From: IDS-8 sp035304345
GTDB lineage: Bacteria > Pseudomonadota > Gammaproteobacteria > Steroidobacterales > Woeseiaceae
DNA: 64,000 nucleotides
NCBI GenBank assembly: GCA_035304345.1
Contig: DATGQE010000041.1
Coordinates: 1 to 64,000, forward strand
Direction of reading: 5' to 3'
Made by a program: the position numbers and the translations under genes
Notes under the pieces: model-generated
What the model was told of the DNA's origin: nothing
Seen by the model: the letters and a program-made list of their open reading frames with translations, nothing else
The model's database searches: none
Part shown: piece after piece, positions 1 through 8,675 of the stretch
How positions within the stretch are numbered: position 1 is the first letter of the stretch
How the letters are laid out: the number at the start of each line of letters is the position of its first letter

Positions 1-31
1 CGCGCTCGATCCGAGTCACCACTACGGCCAT
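1..31 (-). CDS. 5' end of a divergent gene, cut by the window edge
   Basis: On the minus strand an AGGAGG Shine-Dalgarno sequence (about positions 40-45) lies 8 bases before an ATG at 31-29. The frame stays open to the window edge and reads MAVVVTRIER. Many enoyl-CoA hydratase/isomerase proteins begin in a similar way, but ten residues are not enough to assign a family. It is divergent from the LysR regulator, the usual arrangement for a LysR target. The start rests on the strong ribosome site; the function is unknown. Confidence 0.4.
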   Translation of the reverse strand, partial: MAVVVTRIER

Positions 32-248
32 GGGGCATGCCTCCTGGATGATCAGTGGCTTTTCGCGATCCTAGTCCGGAACCCTCGGGGCGACCAATGG
101 AATGAACTGGAATACCCATGAATTTTCCAGTAACGACACGGCCGCCTCCCGAGCGGACGGCAGCTCACGAGCCGGGAGCATGCGCTGTAAGTTGTGGACA
201 TACTGGGAGGATGCTCCGCTCCCCGGCCCCGGCCTCCTCGTGCCCAAC

Positions 249-1496
249 ATGAATCATGCTCGTCACGCCCCTTGGGCGGGCGGCGGGATTCCCAGCCTGC
301 GGCAGCTCAGGATGCTGCGCGCCATCGACCGGCACGGCAGCCTGTCCGGCGCGGCGCGAGCCTTGAACCGCACGCAGTCCGCCGTATCCAAGGCGTTGAG
401 CGAGCTCGAAGCAACGCTCGGGGTGCGGCTCTTCGACCGCCGTCCCGCCGGCGTCACTCCCACGGCACACGGTAAACGTCTCATCGAGCGGATTCACGAG
501 GCCGGCGCCCAGTTCGATCTCGCGGCCCGCGCCTATCGTGCTGCCCTGCGGCGCCCGCCGCGCCTGCAACACAACCCGGTCTTCACGATGGAGATCGGCC
601 GCAGGCGATTGAGCACCTTCCTCGCCGTACACGAACTGAGAGACGTCCGGCTCGCGGCACGAGCCGAGGGCATCACGCCTTCGGCCGTCTACGATACGCT
701 CCGCACGCTGGAGGATGTGCTGGAGCTGCCGCTGTTCGAACCGGCGGCAGCGGGCCTGAGGAGCACGGTCTTCGCGGACGTCTTTGCGATGCATGTGCGC
801 CTTGCGCTGTCACTGCTCCGGCACGGCGTCGACGAGATCCGGAGTGCCGGGGGCAGGATCACCGGTCGCGTGGTCGTCGGGACCCTGCCCTACTCTCGAA
901 CGCTCATCCTGCCGCGCGCGATTCACCGTGTGCTCTCCGCGCATCCGGGGATCGCCATTGGCACGCGCGAAGGGCCTTACGACGTGCTGGAAACCGCGCT
1001 GCGCAGCGGCAGCCTCGACCTGATCATCGGGGCAACACGGCGCCTGCCGGCGGATTCCGGCCTGCGGACGGAAGAACTGTTCGAGGACGAGCTTGCCGTC
1101 ATCTGCGGGAGAAACCACCCGCTCGCCACCCGGCGGAAGGTTACCCTTGGCGAGATTCTCCGCTACGGCTGGATTCTGCCGCCCCCCTCGACCCCTGCGC
1201 GCCGGCTCTTCGGCCGATTCCTGGCCAGGCGGGGCCTGGTGGAGCCGGCGCAGGTCGTCGAAACGAGCTCCTTGTCGACGACCCGCGGGCTGCTGCTGGA
1301 GAGCGATTGGCTCGCGCTCCTGTCGACGCACCAGGTGCAACTCGACCAGTCTGCCGGGCTGCTGGTGACCCTGCCGATCCGCCTCGAAGGAACCTTCCGT
1401 CCCATCGGCATCACCCTGCGAGCCGGCAGCACACCTTCACCTGCCGCGCAGCTGTTCATCGAGGCCCTGCGTGCGCAAAGGCCAACCAGCCGCTAG
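249..1496 (+). CDS. LysR-family transcriptional regulator with two tandem HTH domains
   Basis: DNA-binding regulator of about 415 residues. Counted from the ATG at 249, a LysR winged helix-turn-helix (LRQLRMLRAIDRHGSLSGAA, then SAVSKALSELE and LFDRR) spans about residues 15-80. A second, diverged copy (RRLSTFLAVHE, LAARAEGITPSAVYDTLRTLE, LPLFEP) spans about 113-185. A periplasmic-binding-like effector domain follows (RVVVGTLPYSRTLILPRAI, DLIIGATRR). Normal LysR proteins have about 300 residues and one HTH. The frame is open from an ATG at 102, but the extra 49 residues look non-coding and no start has a convincing ribosome site, so the start is uncertain. Targets are probably the divergent gene at the left edge and/or the TonB receptor downstream. 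Confidence 0.85.
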   Translation: MNHARHAPWAGGGIPSLRQLRMLRAIDRHGSLSGAARALNRTQSAVSKALSELEATLGVRLFDRRPAGVTPTAHGKRLIERIHEAGAQFDLAARAYRAALRRPPRLQHNPVFTMEIGRRRLSTFLAVHELRDVRLAARAEGITPSAVYDTLRTLEDVLELPLFEPAAAGLRSTVFADVFAMHVRLALSLLRHGVDEIRSAGGRITGRVVVGTLPYSRTLILPRAIHRVLSAHPGIAIGTREGPYDVLETALRSGSLDLIIGATRRLPADSGLRTEELFEDELAVICGRNHPLATRRKVTLGEILRYGWILPPPSTPARRLFGRFLARRGLVEPAQVVETSSLSTTRGLLLESDWLALLSTHQVQLDQSAGLLVTLPIRLEGTFRPIGITLRAGSTPSPAAQLFIEALRAQRPTSR

Positions 1497-1510
1497 AAGC
1501 TCACCGTTTC

Positions 1511-1556
1511 GGAGAACCTCGAGTGTGCGGACGCCCCGTTCGTCGAGGGGTTCTCC
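1511..1556 (+). terminator. possible hairpin terminator after the LysR gene
   Basis: GGAGAACCTCGA (1511-1522) pairs with TCGAGGGGTTCTCC (1543-1556) with a two-base bulge and a 20-base loop, 14 bases after the LysR stop. No U-tract follows, so this is only a candidate. Confidence 0.3.
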
Positions 1557-1793
1557 CATCAGGGCGAACCATCGATATCGAGCAGCACCTGCCCCAGACC
1601 AGTACCACTGGTTCACTTAGCCAACCGTTTCACTTTCAATCTGTCTATACAACTGGCAGTCGAGCCCCCCTCCGGCGGTTTCAGATGCAACCGGCGATTG
1701 GCTCCCACGATCAGTTGCTTTACAAATGGTTTGGTCTCAAACTATTTCGCATCGTGGGACGCTTCGGCGTGCTCTTTTGGGGGGAGGTCAGGT
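1557..1793. other. leader region of the TonB receptor gene
   Basis: Noticeably AT-richer than its surroundings. It contains an inverted repeat, ACCAGT-ACC-ACTGGT at 1598-1612, that could be a regulator site. A TTTACA/CTATTT pair (1719-1724, 1742-1747, 17-base spacer) is a weak promoter candidate. A Shine-Dalgarno GGGGGAGG lies just before the ATG at 1794. No gene is seen in this interval. Confidence 0.35.
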
Positions 1794-4196
1794 ATGAGCC
1801 ATTCGAGGGTCAGCCGGGAGGCCTGCGGCCTTGCGGGCCTTGCTGCGAGTCTGCTGCTTCTGGCGTTTGCACCGTCCGCACAGGGACAATCCGACACGTC
1901 CGCGGATCCCATTCGCCCGGGTGCCCAGCTCGAAGAAATCGTCGTAACCGCTCGCCGCCGCGAGGAAAGCCTGCAGAACGTACCGGTCGCGGTCACCGCG
2001 CTGACCGCGGAAGCGCTCGAGCGCCGCCAGATCCGCACGACCACGGACCTGGACCGGGTGACACCCAGCATGCAGTTCACGAGCTACGGCCAGTTGTCCG
2101 GCAACAACTCCGCGGCTGTCGTTTTCATCCGGGGCGTCGGCCAGCTCGATCCCACGCCGGCCGTGGACCCGGGGGTCGGCATTTACGTCGATGACGTCTA
2201 CATGGGTCGCGCCGTCGGCGGTGCCATGGCGTTTTTCGACACCGAAAGCATCCAGGTGCTGCGCGGGCCGCAAGGCACGCTGTTCGGCCGCAACACGATC
2301 GGTGGCGCGGTGCTCATCAATACCGTGGTACCGGGAGACGAGCTCGAGGGCACCGTCCGCGCCACGGTGGGTGACGACAGCCTGTGGGAGCTCTTCGGCG
2401 CCGTAACGGTGCCCGTGAGCGACAGCGCGGCCCTGCGAATCGCTGCCGGCGCGCGGCAACGGGATGGCTACGTCACGCGGGTTTTCGACGGCCAGGACCT
2501 GGGGAATGAAGACGTGATCTCGGCGCGAGCCACCCTGCGCTGGGACCCCTCCGACGACGTGCGCATCATCCTGCGCGCGGATCACGCGGAAGAAGACGAG
2601 AATGGCTCGCCTTTCGTGTTCAAGGGCATCAACACCTCCGCACCGGTGCCCGCGATCTCGAGCGTCGGTGCGGGCTGCCCGGGCGCTACCATCCCGTTCG
2701 CGCCGCTCGCGCCGGGCGATCCCAGGTTCGGACCGCCGTTCGTACCGGATATCGACGATCCCCGCTGCGCCAACAACTTCTGGGATCTCGGCCCTTACAC
2801 CAACGGCGGCACGGCACCGGTGGAAAGCACGTTCGAGGCGGACGGTGCATCGGCCACGATCGACTGGCGCATCTCCGACCGCGTCGCCTTGACCTCGATC
2901 ACCGCCTGGCGGGACATAAGCTGGACCGGGATCCGGGACGCCGACAACACGCCTTTCGTCATCCTGACCACGGACTACACGAGCAGCTCCGAGCAACTCA
3001 GCCAGGAGCTGCGCCTGAACTACACGGGTGATCGGGTGAACGGCATTACGGGCGTGTACTGGTTCGACGAGGACACGACGGATCGGGTATCCGTGCCGTT
3101 GAACTTCCCGCCCGCGCCGCCCGTCATTGCATCGGTGCTGGCCGGTGGCCCGGGCAGCCGTGACCTGCAGCACGTCAACCTGACGACGGAATCCATCGCC
3201 GTATTCACGGAGTGGACGTTCGACCTCAACGATGCGTGGAGCCTCTCGGGCGGCCTGCGCTGGACCGAGGACGAAAAGGCCTTGCAGGGCATCGTGTTCA
3301 ACGTGTTCCCGGAAACACAGCCGGACCCGGACCCGCTGCCCGATACCGCCATCCCGGACGGGGGGCCGCTGTACATCTTCCCCGACCGGTTCGAGGACAC
3401 GTACGAGAAGCTCACCTGGTCGGCCAACTCGCAGTATCGCTTCAGTGAAGCGACGATGGGATACGTGAGCTATGCGACGAGCTTCAAGTCCGGCGGCTTC
3501 AACCAGCGCTACAACGCGCCGCCGCCCAATTTTCTCCCGGTCGCTTTCGACGAGGAGAGCGTCGAAACGCTCGAGTTCGGCATCAAGTCGGACGTGACCG
3601 ACAGCTTGCGTATCAATGCTGCGGTGTTCTTCTCCGACTACGACGACATCCAGCTCATCTACCGCGTCGGGCCGGTGCCCTTGCTGTTCAATGCCGGCAC
3701 GGCATCGATAGATGGCGCGGAACTGGAATTCCAGTTCGTGCCGAACGAATCGCTGATCATCGAAGGCGGCTTCAGCTACCTGGACGATTCCATCGACGAG
3801 ATCACCGAAGTACCGGGTGCGGACGCGACCATCGGACCCGGGAACTCCCTGCCCTTCACGCCGGAATGGCAGGCCAACCTCGGGATTGGATACCGGTTTC
3901 TCCTCGGCAATGGCTGGTCGCTGACACCGAGGCTGGATACGTCGTATACCGGCAAGCAGTACTTCGACGCCGGCAACACGGAGATCACGGCCCAGACGGA
4001 GTCCGTCACCGTCACCGATTTCGGCCTGCTGCTGGAGGGCGGCCAGGGACGGTGGAGCGTCGGCGTTTACGTCAACAACCTGACGGACGAGCTGTATCCC
4101 TTGCAGGGCAACGCGTCACTGGAAACCTTGGGCTACGCGGAGATGATCTTCGCGCGCGGCCGCAACTGGCACGTGACGGCGAACATCGGCTTCTAG
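1794..4196 (+). CDS. TonB-dependent outer-membrane receptor
   Basis: Outer-membrane beta-barrel for active uptake, driven by TonB/ExbBD. Residues 1 to about 31 form a signal peptide (hydrophobic GLAASLLLLAFAPSAQG). A TonB-box-like EEIVVTARRREE follows, then a plug domain (QNVPVAVTALTAEAL, GVGIYVDDVYMG, VLRGPQGTLFGRNTIGGAV) and a barrel ending in an aromatic residue (NIGF), as the assembly signal requires. About 800 residues is normal. An upstream ATG at 1698 is in frame, but the ATG at 1794 has the GGGGGAGGT ribosome site and gives a proper signal peptide. The substrate is unknown. This sequence class is common in sphingomonad-type receptors, and the neighbouring LysR suggests a small catabolic substrate rather than the xylan system further right. 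Confidence 0.93.
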   Translation: MSHSRVSREACGLAGLAASLLLLAFAPSAQGQSDTSADPIRPGAQLEEIVVTARRREESLQNVPVAVTALTAEALERRQIRTTTDLDRVTPSMQFTSYGQLSGNNSAAVVFIRGVGQLDPTPAVDPGVGIYVDDVYMGRAVGGAMAFFDTESIQVLRGPQGTLFGRNTIGGAVLINTVVPGDELEGTVRATVGDDSLWELFGAVTVPVSDSAALRIAAGARQRDGYVTRVFDGQDLGNEDVISARATLRWDPSDDVRIILRADHAEEDENGSPFVFKGINTSAPVPAISSVGAGCPGATIPFAPLAPGDPRFGPPFVPDIDDPRCANNFWDLGPYTNGGTAPVESTFEADGASATIDWRISDRVALTSITAWRDISWTGIRDADNTPFVILTTDYTSSSEQLSQELRLNYTGDRVNGITGVYWFDEDTTDRVSVPLNFPPAPPVIASVLAGGPGSRDLQHVNLTTESIAVFTEWTFDLNDAWSLSGGLRWTEDEKALQGIVFNVFPETQPDPDPLPDTAIPDGGPLYIFPDRFEDTYEKLTWSANSQYRFSEATMGYVSYATSFKSGGFNQRYNAPPPNFLPVAFDEESVETLEFGIKSDVTDSLRINAAVFFSDYDDIQLIYRVGPVPLLFNAGTASIDGAELEFQFVPNESLIIEGGFSYLDDSIDEITEVPGADATIGPGNSLPFTPEWQANLGIGYRFLLGNGWSLTPRLDTSYTGKQYFDAGNTEITAQTESVTVTDFGLLLEGGQGRWSVGVYVNNLTDELYPLQGNASLETLGYAEMIFARGRNWHVTANIGF

Positions 4197-4250
4197 CGCC
4201 GGCGGGTTGGTGCCGGGGTCCGGGAATCCGCCAGTTCGGTTGCTGTTATT

Positions 4251-4326
4251 TGGTGCCGGAGAGAGGACTCGAACCTCCGACCCGCGCATTACGAATGCGC
4301 TGCTCTACCAGCTGAGCTACTCCGGC
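4251..4326 (-). tRNA. tRNA-Thr (anticodon CGT)
   Basis: Read on the minus strand this is a full cloverleaf: acceptor GCCGGAG/CTCCGGC, a D-arm with AGCTCAGCTGGTAGAGC, anticodon stem GCGCA/TGCGC around the loop TTCGTAA (anticodon CGT), and a T-arm with GGTTCGAGTCC. The CCA end is encoded (4251-4253). The tRNA decodes ACG threonine codons. Confidence 0.97.
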
Positions 4327-4396
4327 ATTGCGAATGGCCTGCCGCGCGCGGAGGCGGCGGCGGACGCGGATTGTACCCGTTTTGGCGCCCGGTGTC

Positions 4397-4825
4397 TCAG
4401 GCGTCGGCGCGATCGCGGACGCGGATCAGGACCTCCACGCTCTCCTCTTCCGTGCCCGGCGGGAGCGGCGGCAGGTTCATGATGCGCACCTGGTCCGCCG
4501 GGATGTCGGAGAGCTCGCCCGTGCCGACGTGATAGAAGTGATGATGCGGGTGGGTAGTGGAGTCGTAGTACTTGCGGTCCGGATCCACCGTGAGCTCGCG
4601 GACGAGTCCACGGTCGCTGAAGAGCTTCAGGGTGTTGTACACGGTCGCCTTGGAAACGCGACTGCCGGCGCCCCGCAGCCGGTCGAGGATCTGGTCGGCC
4701 GAGAGGTGCTGCGGGCGCTCGAGCAGGACGGCGGCGACTTCGAGCCGCTGCGGCGTCGGCTGCACGCCGTGCTCCCGCAGCCTGTCGAGCAGGTCCTCTC
4801 GGGTCATCGGATGGTGATGGTCCAT
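4397..4825 (-). CDS. Fur-family regulator, Irr/PerR-like
   Basis: 142-residue metal- or heme-responsive repressor. The N-terminal winged helix contains the typical GVQPTPQRLEV and SKATVYNTLKLFSDRGLV. The dimer/metal domain contains HPHHHFYHVGTGELSDIP, closer to Irr-type proteins (HHHF...DIP) than to classical Fur. The C-terminal CxxC structural-zinc pair of Fur is absent, also as in Irr. An internal ATG at 4807 is an alternative start; neither has a good ribosome site. A TATACT -10-like hexamer lies upstream (4873-4878 on the plus strand). Targets are probably iron or oxidative-stress genes outside the window. The gene looks monocistronic. Confidence 0.9.
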   Translation of the reverse strand: MDHHHPMTREDLLDRLREHGVQPTPQRLEVAAVLLERPQHLSADQILDRLRGAGSRVSKATVYNTLKLFSDRGLVRELTVDPDRKYYDSTTHPHHHFYHVGTGELSDIPADQVRIMNLPPLPPGTEEESVEVLIRVRDRADA

Positions 4826-5031
4826 GCGCCAGGGTCCATGCGGTATCCGGCCGCAAAATCAGCCAGTTGCCGAGTATAGACCAACTTTCCCCGGGAAATC
4901 TCCATAGTCCGTGCGGCGCCGGGCCTCGCCGCCGGCCCCGAATCCCCCGAAATTACCCCGAAACGGGCCCGCCCGGGCACCCGCGACCGCCCTATGCTGC
5001 GGCTGCCGGCATCCGGACAAGGAGGTCCGCC

Positions 5032-5565
5032 ATGCAGAGTGCCGCCCGGGGCTTCAGCCTGTACGAGCTCGTGATGACGGTCGCGATCGCCGCGATCGTG
5101 CTCGGCATCGGGGTCCCGTCCCTCGGGAGCTTCGTCGCCGACGCCCGCCTGCGGGCGGAGACCGACGCCCTGTTTCACGCGGTGCACCGGGCCCGCAAGC
5201 GCTCCCTCGTGCACCGCCGGGTCGTCTCCCTGTGCCCGAGCACGGACGGCGCCACCTGCACGCCGGACACCGACTGGTCCGGCGGCTGGATCCTGTTCGA
5301 GAACGCCGACCGGGACGAGCCGCCGGAGCGCGACCCGGGCGAGGCGCTGCTCGCGGTCCGCCAGGTCGATGCCCGCGTGCGCATCGTCGCCAACCGGCGC
5401 GGGTTCACCCTGCGCTCGATCCAGCAGCGCGCCACCAACGGCACCTTCGTGATCTGCGACCGCAACGGGCGCGCCCAGGCGCGGGCGCTGGTCGTGAGCT
5501 ACACGGGCCGGCCGCGGGTCGCGCGGGAAAACGGGCGCGGCGAGCCGTACGACTGCGCAGATTAA
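5032..5565 (+). CDS. type IV pilus minor pilin, FimT/GspH family (first)
   Basis: 177-residue prepilin. A short basic leader ends in a PilD cleavage site, G^FSLYELVMTVAIAAIVLG, with the conserved Glu at +5 and a hydrophobic helix. A GspH/FimT globular domain follows, with a CPS..TCTPDTDWSGGWILF segment and a late Cys typical of FimU/FimT. The start is fixed by AAGGAGGT about 7 bases before the ATG. It opens the minor-pilin gene set, corresponding to fimT or fimU in Pseudomonas, and should help prime pilus assembly at the inner membrane. Confidence 0.88.
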   Translation: MQSAARGFSLYELVMTVAIAAIVLGIGVPSLGSFVADARLRAETDALFHAVHRARKRSLVHRRVVSLCPSTDGATCTPDTDWSGGWILFENADRDEPPERDPGEALLAVRQVDARVRIVANRRGFTLRSIQQRATNGTFVICDRNGRAQARALVVSYTGRPRVARENGRGEPYDCAD

Positions 5566-5674
5566 GTCAAATCGAGCCGCGCCGTGCTACCGCTCGTCGT
5601 CACCCGGGGGCCGCTCGTCGGAAAGCGCCCGGACGGCCGGGTACCCGCCTCCGGCTCGCCGGTATATTCGCGCC

Positions 5675-6268
5675 ATGCCAAAGCGCCTCCAGGCCGGTTT
5701 TACACTTTACGAGCTGCTGATCACGGTGGTGGTGATCGCCCTCATCCTGGCGATCGGCGTGCCGAACCTGGGCGAGTTCTCGCGCAACAGCCGCGTGACC
5801 GCGCTGGCCAACGACCTCCACGGCAGCTTCATGCTGGCACGCTCGGAAGCGGCGCGCGCCAAGGAAAGCGTGACGATTTGCGCCAGCGCCGACCCGACCG
5901 CCGCGGATGCCGAGTGCGACGGCACGAGCTTCGCCGACGGCTGGATCGTGTTCCTGGACCGCGACGGCGACGGCGAGCGCAGCACCGGCGGCAACGAGAC
6001 CATTCTCAAGACCTTCGCCGCGGCGCACCAGACCATTCACATCAACAGCAGCGGCAGCAAGTTCACCTTCGCCCCGACGGGCCTCGGCGCGGAAGGCAAC
6101 GCCTTCATCGCCATGATCTGCGACGACCGCGGCAACACGCTGGCGCCGGGCGGCAGCTCGGCCGCGCGCCGTATCGTCGTCTCGCCGATCGGCCGCTCCA
6201 CGATCATCAAGACGGTGGAGACGATCAGCGCGTCCGTCGGCACCCTCGGCGTGAACTGTACGAGCTGA
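5675..6268 (+). CDS. type IV pilus minor pilin, FimT/GspH family (second)
   Basis: 197 residues with the prepilin site G^FTLYELLITVVVIALILA (Glu+5) followed by a GspH-type domain (SVTICASADPT, FADGWIVFLDRDGDG). It is a homologue of the preceding pilin, matching the fimT-fimU pair upstream of pilV in pseudomonads. The ATG lacks a Shine-Dalgarno sequence. A TATATT hexamer ends 6 bases before the ATG, so transcription could begin at or near the start codon. The stop is 13 bases before pilV. Confidence 0.88.
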   Translation: MPKRLQAGFTLYELLITVVVIALILAIGVPNLGEFSRNSRVTALANDLHGSFMLARSEAARAKESVTICASADPTAADAECDGTSFADGWIVFLDRDGDGERSTGGNETILKTFAAAHQTIHINSSGSKFTFAPTGLGAEGNAFIAMICDDRGNTLAPGGSSAARRIVVSPIGRSTIIKTVETISASVGTLGVNCTS

Positions 6269-6281
6269 CACGGACGACGAG

Positions 6282-6770
6282 ATGAATCCCCGCACGCGAC
6301 GCTTCGACACCCGCCACGCCGGCTTCTCGCTCGTCGAGGTGCTGATCGCGCTGATCGTGATGTCCGTGGGCATGCTGGGCATCGCCGGGGTGTACGTGCA
6401 CGGCATGCAGGCCGGCCGCACTTCCCTCTTTCGCCATCACGCGATCGCGCTCGCCGGTGACGTGGCCGACCGCATCCGCGCCAACCCGCTCGCGGGAGCG
6501 AGTTACACCGACACCGGACCGGTGACGAGCGCGCCCAATTCGTTGTGCCTCACCGCGCTCTGCACGGCCGAAGAGATCGCCGCCAGCGACATCTGGTCCT
6601 GGGACCGGCAGGCCCGCGACACGCTGCCCGACGGCGACGTGCTCGTGAGCTACGCGGCCCCGGCGGGCAGCGGCTCGCCGGCACTCTACACGGTGACGAT
6701 AACGTGGAGCGAGGCGGGGGAAACGCCTTCCTACGCGATCGAGTTTCCCGTCTTCGAGCCGGCCCTGTGA
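6282..6770 (+). CDS. pilV: type IV pilus minor pilin PilV
   Basis: 162 residues. The prepilin signal is G^FSLVEVLIALIVMSVGMLG with Glu at +5, followed by the RTSLFRHHAIALAGDVADRIRANP stretch characteristic of PilV (the 'ADRIRANP' motif). Its position after two FimT-like genes and before pilW agrees. The stop overlaps a possible GTG start of pilW. It is a component of the minor-pilin priming complex. Confidence 0.92.
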   Translation: MNPRTRRFDTRHAGFSLVEVLIALIVMSVGMLGIAGVYVHGMQAGRTSLFRHHAIALAGDVADRIRANPLAGASYTDTGPVTSAPNSLCLTALCTAEEIAASDIWSWDRQARDTLPDGDVLVSYAAPAGSGSPALYTVTITWSEAGETPSYAIEFPVFEPAL

Positions 6771-6778
6771 GACTTACG

Positions 6779-7771
6779 ATGGAGACCCGCCGGCTGCCTC
6801 ACGTGAAGCGTCCGCCCCGGAAGCTCGCCGGCGTGACGCTGGTCGAGCTCATGGTCGCGCTCGCGATCGGCTCCTTCCTGATCATCGGCGCGGTGCAGAT
6901 CGCGAGCCAGAGCCGCCACGCGTTCCGCGTCAACGAATCCATCGCCCGCGTGCAGGAGACGGCGCAGTTCGCGCTCGACACCCTGGAGACGGACCTGCGC
7001 ATGGCGAGCCACTGGGGGCTGTTGAGCCGCGGCCACGACATCGAGGGCCGCTCGCTGCCGGGCAACCCGGATCCGCTGGGCCTGCTGCCCACCGCGGGCA
7101 GCATCGCCGAGTGCGGCGCCGCATGGGTGCTCGACCTGGAGCGGCCGGTCGAAGGGAGCAACAACGGCTACGGCCTGGCGTGCGCGGCAGGCGGCGTCGG
7201 CGGCCCGCAGGCGAACTCCGATACCCTCACCGTGCGCCGCGCGGCGCGGGAACCGGCGACGGCCCTCACGGACGGCCGCCTGTACGTGCAATCCAGCCGC
7301 ACGCAGGGCCTGCTGTTCGCGGATGCGACCGTGCCTTCGGGCCTCGGCCCGGACTCCCAGTCGCACGCGCTCATCGTCAATTCCTACTACGTGGCCGCGG
7401 ACTCGGAGCTGATTCCCGGCGTGCCGGCCTTGCGCCGCAAGACGCTGACCGTGAATTCCGGGAGCCCCACCGTCGAGGACCAGGAGGTCGCGCCGGGCGT
7501 CGAGAACCTGCAAGTGCAGTTCGGCGTGGACGTCGACCAGGACAGCACCGTGGATCGCTACGTGAATCCCGGCGATTCCATTCTCACCAGCCCGAACACG
7601 CGGGTGCTGACCGCGCGGGTCTGGCTCCTCGTGCGCTCCGTCGATCGCGAAACGGGCATCGATGACACCCGCACCTACACGCCGGGCGACGTGAACCTGG
7701 GGCAACCCGCCGACGAGTTCCGGCGGCTCCAGGTCTCGAAAACCATCCTGCTGCGCAACGTGCGCAGCTGA
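6779..7771 (+). CDS. pilW: type IV pilus assembly protein PilW
   Basis: About 330 residues. A basic leader is followed by a G^VTLVELMVALAIGSFLIIGA prepilin helix (Glu+5) and a large globular domain with the PilW-type segments ETAQFALDTLETDLRMA near the N-terminus and EVAPGVENLQVQFGVDVD towards the C-terminus. A GTG at 6767 that overlaps the pilV stop is an alternative start. The protein belongs to the core minor-pilin complex that links PilY1 to the pilus tip. Confidence 0.92.
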   Translation: METRRLPHVKRPPRKLAGVTLVELMVALAIGSFLIIGAVQIASQSRHAFRVNESIARVQETAQFALDTLETDLRMASHWGLLSRGHDIEGRSLPGNPDPLGLLPTAGSIAECGAAWVLDLERPVEGSNNGYGLACAAGGVGGPQANSDTLTVRRAAREPATALTDGRLYVQSSRTQGLLFADATVPSGLGPDSQSHALIVNSYYVAADSELIPGVPALRRKTLTVNSGSPTVEDQEVAPGVENLQVQFGVDVDQDSTVDRYVNPGDSILTSPNTRVLTARVWLLVRSVDRETGIDDTRTYTPGDVNLGQPADEFRRLQVSKTILLRNVRS

Positions 7772-7783
7772 CGGAGAGGACCC

Positions 7784-8272
7784 ATGAACCGGTGTCACCT
7801 TCCGATGACCTTTCCCCGCCGCCAGCAGGGCGCCGCGCTGGTAGTCGGGCTCGTGCTGCTCGTGGTCGTCACCGTGCTCGCGATCTCCGGGATGAACACG
7901 GCGACGACCGAGCTCGCGATCGCGCGCAACGACCAGAGCTTCGAGAACGCGTTCCAGGCCGCCGAGAGCGGCCTCGACTATGCGCTGGCGCAAAGCTACT
8001 TCGAAACGGTGCCGGAAAAGGACCTCGGCCGGCAGACGTTCGCCTCGACCGGGTACTCGGTGGACACGAAGATTCGCTTCGAGAACACGACCATCGTGCC
8101 GGCCGACCGGGCCGCCTTCAGTCTCGGCTCCGGGATGGCGGCCTACCACTTCGTGGCCGAGGCGACCGCGCAGTCGACGCGCGTCGCCAGCGGCGAAACC
8201 AACGACCGTGACGCGTCTGCCGTGCACACCCAGGCGTTCTACGTCGTCGGTCCCGGCTCGCCGTCGCTCTGA
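7784..8272 (+). CDS. pilX: type IV pilus assembly protein PilX
   Basis: 162 residues. The N-terminal motif QQGAALVVGLVLLVVVTVLA is the PilX_N signature. As in other PilX proteins there is no Glu at +5 after the Gly cleavage point. AIARNDQSFENAFQAAESGL matches the family's amphipathic region. A good GGAGAGG ribosome site precedes the ATG. It sits between pilW and a small gene upstream of pilY1, as expected of the minor-pilin operon. Confidence 0.9.
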   Translation: MNRCHLPMTFPRRQQGAALVVGLVLLVVVTVLAISGMNTATTELAIARNDQSFENAFQAAESGLDYALAQSYFETVPEKDLGRQTFASTGYSVDTKIRFENTTIVPADRAAFSLGSGMAAYHFVAEATAQSTRVASGETNDRDASAVHTQAFYVVGPGSPSL

Positions 8273-8296
8273 GCCAGGACGCGGGGAGTCACAGCC

Positions 8297-8641
8297 ATGA
8301 ACATCCGTCTGCACAACCTGCTCGCCGTCCTGCTGCTGGGTCTCAGCGTGCCGGCCGGTGCCGATTTCGTGCTCGTCTCCAAGGCGTACGAAGTGGCGCT
8401 CTCCGAGTTGCGCCTCCCCGGCACGACGAACGGCACGGTGACGTTCCGGGAATGCCGGCAATGCGAGTACCACACGGTTCGCGTGACCGCGGCGACGCAG
8501 TACGAAGCCAACGACCAGCGGCTCAGCCTCGAGGAATTCCGCAAGCAGGTCGAGGACGTGCGCCAGCCGTCGGAGGTCACGGCCACGGTGCTGCATCACC
8601 TGGAATCCGACACGATCAAGGCCATTCGCGTCTGGTTCTGA
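8297..8641 (+). CDS. small secreted protein in the pilus operon
   Basis: 114 residues, family not recognised. It has a clear Sec signal peptide (hydrophobic LLAVLLLGLSVPAGA, cleavage near residue 22), then a mostly beta-strand-like mature part with a CRQC pair that could bind metal or form a disulfide. In Pseudomonas a similarly small secreted protein, PilY2, lies on the other side of pilY1, but no homology can be claimed from here. Its place between pilX and pilY1 on the same strand implies a periplasmic or outer-membrane role in pilus biogenesis. Confidence 0.78.
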   Translation: MNIRLHNLLAVLLLGLSVPAGADFVLVSKAYEVALSELRLPGTTNGTVTFRECRQCEYHTVRVTAATQYEANDQRLSLEEFRKQVEDVRQPSEVTATVLHHLESDTIKAIRVWF

Positions 8642-8675
8642 CGTGACGTCGGGCGCAGTGGCGAAGGAAAGCGAT

